DNA of 64,000 bases from an uncultured Opitutia bacterium (lineage in GTDB: Bacteria; Verrucomicrobiota; Verrucomicrobiia; Opitutales; Opitutaceae), in NCBI GenBank assembly GCA_903825285.1, contig CAIJZY010000017.1:62001-126000 (forward strand). Direction: 5' to 3'. Numbering within the stretch: position 1 is the stretch's first letter; every line of letters begins with the position of its first letter. Below the pieces are notes generated by a model. It worked only from the letters and a program-made list of their open reading frames with translations. It did not search any database and was not told where the DNA came from. This document shows, piece by piece, positions 61,150-64,000 of the stretch. Made by a program: the position numbers and the translations under genes.

Positions 61150-62643
61150 TCAGCAGAGCTGGTACTCGGGAGACTGGAGCAGGATGACCGCGGCGCGCTG
61201 CAACCGGCGCAGCCGATGAGACTCGTCTCCCGGCTCGTTGGCAAGGAACTGCCGCACGGTGTCCCGGAACTGGGGCGCGGCGGGCAGCGCAAGGAAGGAC
61301 CCGAGCAGGCCGTCCGTGGCGTCGGCCGGCGGGAGTTTGACGAGCGCCGCGAACTGTTCCGGCCCCGCACTGAAGGCGGTGGCGCCCGCGGCCCGCGCGG
61401 CGATGAGGTCGAGCTCCTCGTCGGCGTTGAGCGCGTCCTCCCGGATCGGCGCGAACAGCGCCTCGACGAGCTGGCGGCGCACGGCGAAGGTGGCGGCGTT
61501 GATCCAGCTGCGCCCGCCGACCCAGCCGCGGACGTTGGGCGGGTTGAAGAGCATCTGGCCCATCTGCCGCAGCGGGACGAGCACCTGGCGGGGCAGCGGT
61601 GCGACGTCGAGCTGCAGGTCCTGCACGAGGCCGAGGTAGAGCTGGACCGGGCTCTTGATGAAAGTGCCGCGGAACTCGGGCGCGAAGAACAGCCGGCTGC
61701 CGAAGAACCGGTGGGCCAGGGTGCGGAGGTCGAAGCCCGCGGCGCGCCACTCGGCGCCGAGCGCGTCGAGGTGGGACGCGGGCAGCGGCGTGTCGGCGAG
61801 GTAGAACTTGACCAGCTCGTGCGGCAGGAAGGCGGCCGCGGCGGGCTGCTGGTAGGCGAGGTCGATCACGTCGTCGCCGGAGAAGGGACCGGTGCGGCCG
61901 AAAATGGTCTTGAGACTCGGATCATGCTGCCGCGGCGCGAAGCGGAAGACGCCGAGCTGCTGGCGGTAGCCGGTGAAGGCCCGGGCGGATTCCTTGATGT
62001 CGGCCTCGGTGTAGTGACCCTCGCCGAGGAGGAAGAGCTCGAACAGCTCGCGGGCGAAGTTCTCGTTCGGGGCGTCGCGCCGGCTCTCGTTGAGGTCGAG
62101 GTACGCCACCATCGCCGGCGAACGCGAGACCGCCTTGGTCAGCACCGGCGCCGGGCCGAGCGCGTGGCGGGCGAGGAGGTCGAAATGGCTCCAGAGCAGC
62201 GCGGGGTTTTTCACCTTGTCGCTGCCGACGACGTACACGTCGCTGAGGAACAGCGTCCATTTTGCGCCGGCCGCGGTGGCCGGTTGCGCCGCGTACTGGA
62301 GCCACCGGAGGCTCAGGTCCTGCAAGGCGAGTTGCGCGCGCTCGCGGAGCTCGCGCTGAAGCTGCCGCTTCGCCGGCTCGTCGGCGGCCGCGCCGAGCCG
62401 CCGGGCCAGCTCGGGGGCGTCCGCGCGCAGGTGCGCCAGGAGCCGCGGCTCGGGAAAGGGCTCCAGCTGGGCGGGGAACAGGCGGTCGAGCGTGGCCGGC
62501 AGCCCGTCGGCCACGGCGCGGGCGGCCTCCGCGGGCGTCGCGCTCCAGCCGGCGCGGCGCAGGAGGTGCCGGGCGGCGGCGGCATCCCAGGCGGCGGCCG
62601 GCAGCGGCTGCCAGGCCTCGGCCGCGGGGAGGGAGGGGTTCAT
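61150..62643 (-). CDS. DUF1800 family protein
   Basis: 497 residues from the ATG at 62643; a second ATG at 62652 would add three. The characteristic start is AARHLLRRAGWSATPAEAARAVADGLPATLDRLF; next come RWLQYAAQPATAAGAKWTLFLSDVYVVGSDKVKNPALLWSHFDLLARHALG, NENFARELFELFLLGEGHYTEADIKESARAFTGYR, FGRTGPFSGDDVIDL and MGQMLFNPPNVRGWVGGRSWINAAT, all DUF1800 hallmarks. No signal peptide is evident. It is translated before DUF1501 on the same strand; the pair likely forms one unit, possibly for export or turnover of envelope proteins, but the function is unknown. Confidence 0.93.
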   Translation of the reverse strand: MNPSLPAAEAWQPLPAAAWDAAAARHLLRRAGWSATPAEAARAVADGLPATLDRLFPAQLEPFPEPRLLAHLRADAPELARRLGAAADEPAKRQLQRELRERAQLALQDLSLRWLQYAAQPATAAGAKWTLFLSDVYVVGSDKVKNPALLWSHFDLLARHALGPAPVLTKAVSRSPAMVAYLDLNESRRDAPNENFARELFELFLLGEGHYTEADIKESARAFTGYRQQLGVFRFAPRQHDPSLKTIFGRTGPFSGDDVIDLAYQQPAAAAFLPHELVKFYLADTPLPASHLDALGAEWRAAGFDLRTLAHRFFGSRLFFAPEFRGTFIKSPVQLYLGLVQDLQLDVAPLPRQVLVPLRQMGQMLFNPPNVRGWVGGRSWINAATFAVRRQLVEALFAPIREDALNADEELDLIAARAAGATAFSAGPEQFAALVKLPPADATDGLLGSFLALPAAPQFRDTVRQFLANEPGDESHRLRRLQRAAVILLQSPEYQLC

Positions 62644-62689
62644 GCTCCCCATGACGCCGCGGGCCCCGGCGCGGTTTCGTGTGTCCGGC

Positions 62690-63844
62690 TCAGACGCCGA
62701 GCGCCGTGCGGTACAGGCGCGGCACGCGCTTGGTGACGGAGCAGAGCGTCTCCCACGGGATGGTGTCAGCCCAGCGGCTGAACTCCGTGATGGAAATTTC
62801 TGCGGCATCCTGGCGGCCGACGAGAACGACCTCGTCGCCGCACTGCACGGCGGGCACCTCGGTCACGTCCACCATGGTCTGGTCCATCGTGATGCGCCCG
62901 AGCACCGGGCAGCGCCGGCCGCCGATGAGGACCTGGGCGCGGTTGCTCACGGCGCGCGGGATGCCGTCGCCGTAGCCCGCGCAGAGCACGGCCACGCGCG
63001 TGTCCCGCGCCAGCGTGTGGGTTCGGCCGTAGCTGATGGTGGTGCCGCGCGGCAGGGTCTTCACCAGGCCGACGCGGGTGCGGAAACTGAAGACCGGCTC
63101 GGTGTGGACCTGGGCGAGCAGGGAGTGCGGGTGGGGCAGGATGCCGAACTGGAGCAGGCCGACGCGCACGGCGTTGAACGGGCTGGCACCGGGCATGGTC
63201 TCGAGCCCGGAGCTGTTGTCGGCGTGGACGAAGATCTCGCCGGGGCGGAGCCCCTCGCAGCGGTCGAGGGCGGCGAGGAAGCGGCGGCGCTGCTCGTCGG
63301 TGAACGCCGGGTCGTCGTCCGGGCTGGCGAAGTGCGTGAACACGCCCGCCAGGCGCAGGTGCGGCGACGCCGCGATCTCGCGGTGAAGCGCGGGCGCCTG
63401 CTCGTGCCAGACGCCGAGCCGGCCCATGCCGGTGTCGATCTTGAGGTGGACGGCAATGGGGCGTCCGGCGGCGCGGCCGACCGCGGCGAAGCGCGCGACC
63501 TCGGCCGAAGAAGAGATCGTCGCGGCGAGGTCGTAGTCCGCCAGGTAGCGGTCCTCCTCCGGCAGCAGCGGGCTCAGCAGCAGGATCGGCCAGCCCGGCC
63601 CGAGCTCGCGCACGGTCGCGGCCTCGGAGAGCGTGGCGACGGCGAAGAGGTCGGCGCCCGAGTGCATGAGCCGCGCGGCGGTCTGCGGCAGGCCGTGGCC
63701 GTAGGCGTCGGCCTTGACGACGGCGACGTAGCGGATGTGCGCGGGCAGCGAGGCTCGGATCAGGCGGAGGTTGCGCTCGAGGGCAGCGAGGTCGATCTCG
63801 GCCCAGCAGCGGAGTGGCAGGCGGGAATTGGGCGCGGTGCTCAT
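62690..63844 (-). CDS. alr: Alanine racemase
   Basis: PLP enzyme supplying D-alanine for peptidoglycan. 384 residues: CWAEIDLAALERNLRLIR, the PLP lysine in VAVVKADAYGHGL (Lys44), HLKIDTGMGRLGV, SYGRTHTLARDTRVAVLCAGYGDGIPRAVSN with the catalytic Tyr region, and CPVLGRITMDQTMVDVTEVP. The start overlaps the stop of the upstream partial gene (ATGA at 63841-63844), so they are co-translated. The D-Ala-D-Ala carboxypeptidase at 25871 acts later on the same D-Ala residues. Confidence 0.96.
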   Translation of the reverse strand: MSTAPNSRLPLRCWAEIDLAALERNLRLIRASLPAHIRYVAVVKADAYGHGLPQTAARLMHSGADLFAVATLSEAATVRELGPGWPILLLSPLLPEEDRYLADYDLAATISSSAEVARFAAVGRAAGRPIAVHLKIDTGMGRLGVWHEQAPALHREIAASPHLRLAGVFTHFASPDDDPAFTDEQRRRFLAALDRCEGLRPGEIFVHADNSSGLETMPGASPFNAVRVGLLQFGILPHPHSLLAQVHTEPVFSFRTRVGLVKTLPRGTTISYGRTHTLARDTRVAVLCAGYGDGIPRAVSNRAQVLIGGRRCPVLGRITMDQTMVDVTEVPAVQCGDEVVLVGRQDAAEISITEFSRWADTIPWETLCSVTKRVPRLYRTALGV

Positions 63845-64000
63845 GGGGCGCGGTGAATCTGGGGCGTCCAGGTGGCGTAAGCGGGCTCCTCGTGAAGGAA
63901 GGCGTCGGGCGCCGCGGTCGGACGGAAGAGGTCCGCGTCCGCGACGCGGGGCAGCAGGTCGGCGAGGACGTAGGGCGTGGAGGTCACGCCGGCGGGCAGA
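63841..64000 (-). CDS. Unidentified gene, C-terminal fragment at window edge
   Basis: The reading frame runs in from beyond base 64000 and stops at 63841-63843, overlapping the alr start by four bases. The visible 52 residues begin LPAGVTSTPYVLADLLPRVA and end YATWTPQIHRAP. They match no family I can name. The ATGA overlap and the normal codon pattern support a real gene that is co-transcribed with alr. Confidence 0.6.
   Translation of the reverse strand, partial: LPAGVTSTPYVLADLLPRVADADLFRPTAAPDAFLHEEPAYATWTPQIHRAP

Overview
The window is a GC-rich bacterial chromosome segment with about 50 protein genes, one tRNA gene and an unusually rich set of intergenic palindromic repeats. Several markers point to the PVC superphylum, most likely Verrucomicrobiota and probably close to Opitutaceae: a 51-residue small basic protein of the PVC signature type (46300-46455), a double-length UvrA with four ATPase modules of the kind known from Chlamydiae, a DUF1501/DUF1800 secreted protein pair, and a S23-type four-helix-bundle gene. 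The exact taxon is inferred, not shown. No phage, plasmid, CRISPR, insertion-sequence transposase or rRNA gene is visible.

Layout. 1-4852: C-terminal part of SMC, two small accessory genes and a GAF-containing GspE/PilB ATPase. 4906-7972: yraN, zwf, opcA (entry to the oxidative pentose phosphate pathway). 8158-13579: tyrS (minus), a peroxiredoxin, aconitase and a STAS protein. 13735-17995: an RsbU-like phosphatase, trpB, a repeat-flanked S23 gene, yicC. 18238-24899 (minus): hemF, hemE, ileS, a DksA-like protein and lspA. 25127-33409: a metal-exporter-like membrane protein, a D-Ala-D-Ala carboxypeptidase, prfC, an rRNA methyltransferase, a secreted coiled-coil protein, enolase and a variant ankyrin-repeat protein. 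33526-43024: a single-domain response regulator, a GH32 hydrolase, the giant uvrA, a DeoR regulator and a glycosyltransferase. 43079-49058: a small membrane protein, lpdA, a tandem CDGSH protein, tRNA-Arg(CCG), a DedA protein, the small basic protein, cutA, rpoZ, smpB, thrB and trmL. 49065-54000: two peptide-ABC ATPases in one operon with a fused lipid A acyltransferase/heptosyltransferase, and a divergent second heptosyltransferase. 54013-64000: serS, tilS, ftsH, a UDP-glucose dehydrogenase, DUF1501, DUF1800, alr and a truncated gene at the edge.

Most genes are housekeeping. Coherent groups are the pentose phosphate pair zwf-opcA, haem synthesis hemF-hemE, a partner-switching-type pair (STAS plus PP2C) without its kinase, envelope glycolipid genes around 51-54 kb, and translation genes (ileS, tyrS, serS, tilS, trmL, smpB, prfC).

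The most unusual content lies between the genes. Several gaps hold palindromic elements whose arms are built from degenerate 7-nt units with a different core sequence in each element. One contains an intact S23 four-helix-bundle gene between its inverted arms (16581-17117). ORF-less examples occupy the hemE-hemF gap and the gap before trpB. One lies in frame inside prfC. Separately there are two REPIN-type elements with identical 24-nt arms, one sitting inside another palindromic repeat. I suggest, as inference only, that the S23 gene and the heptad-armed palindromes are full and short forms of one mobile or hairpin-forming element type.
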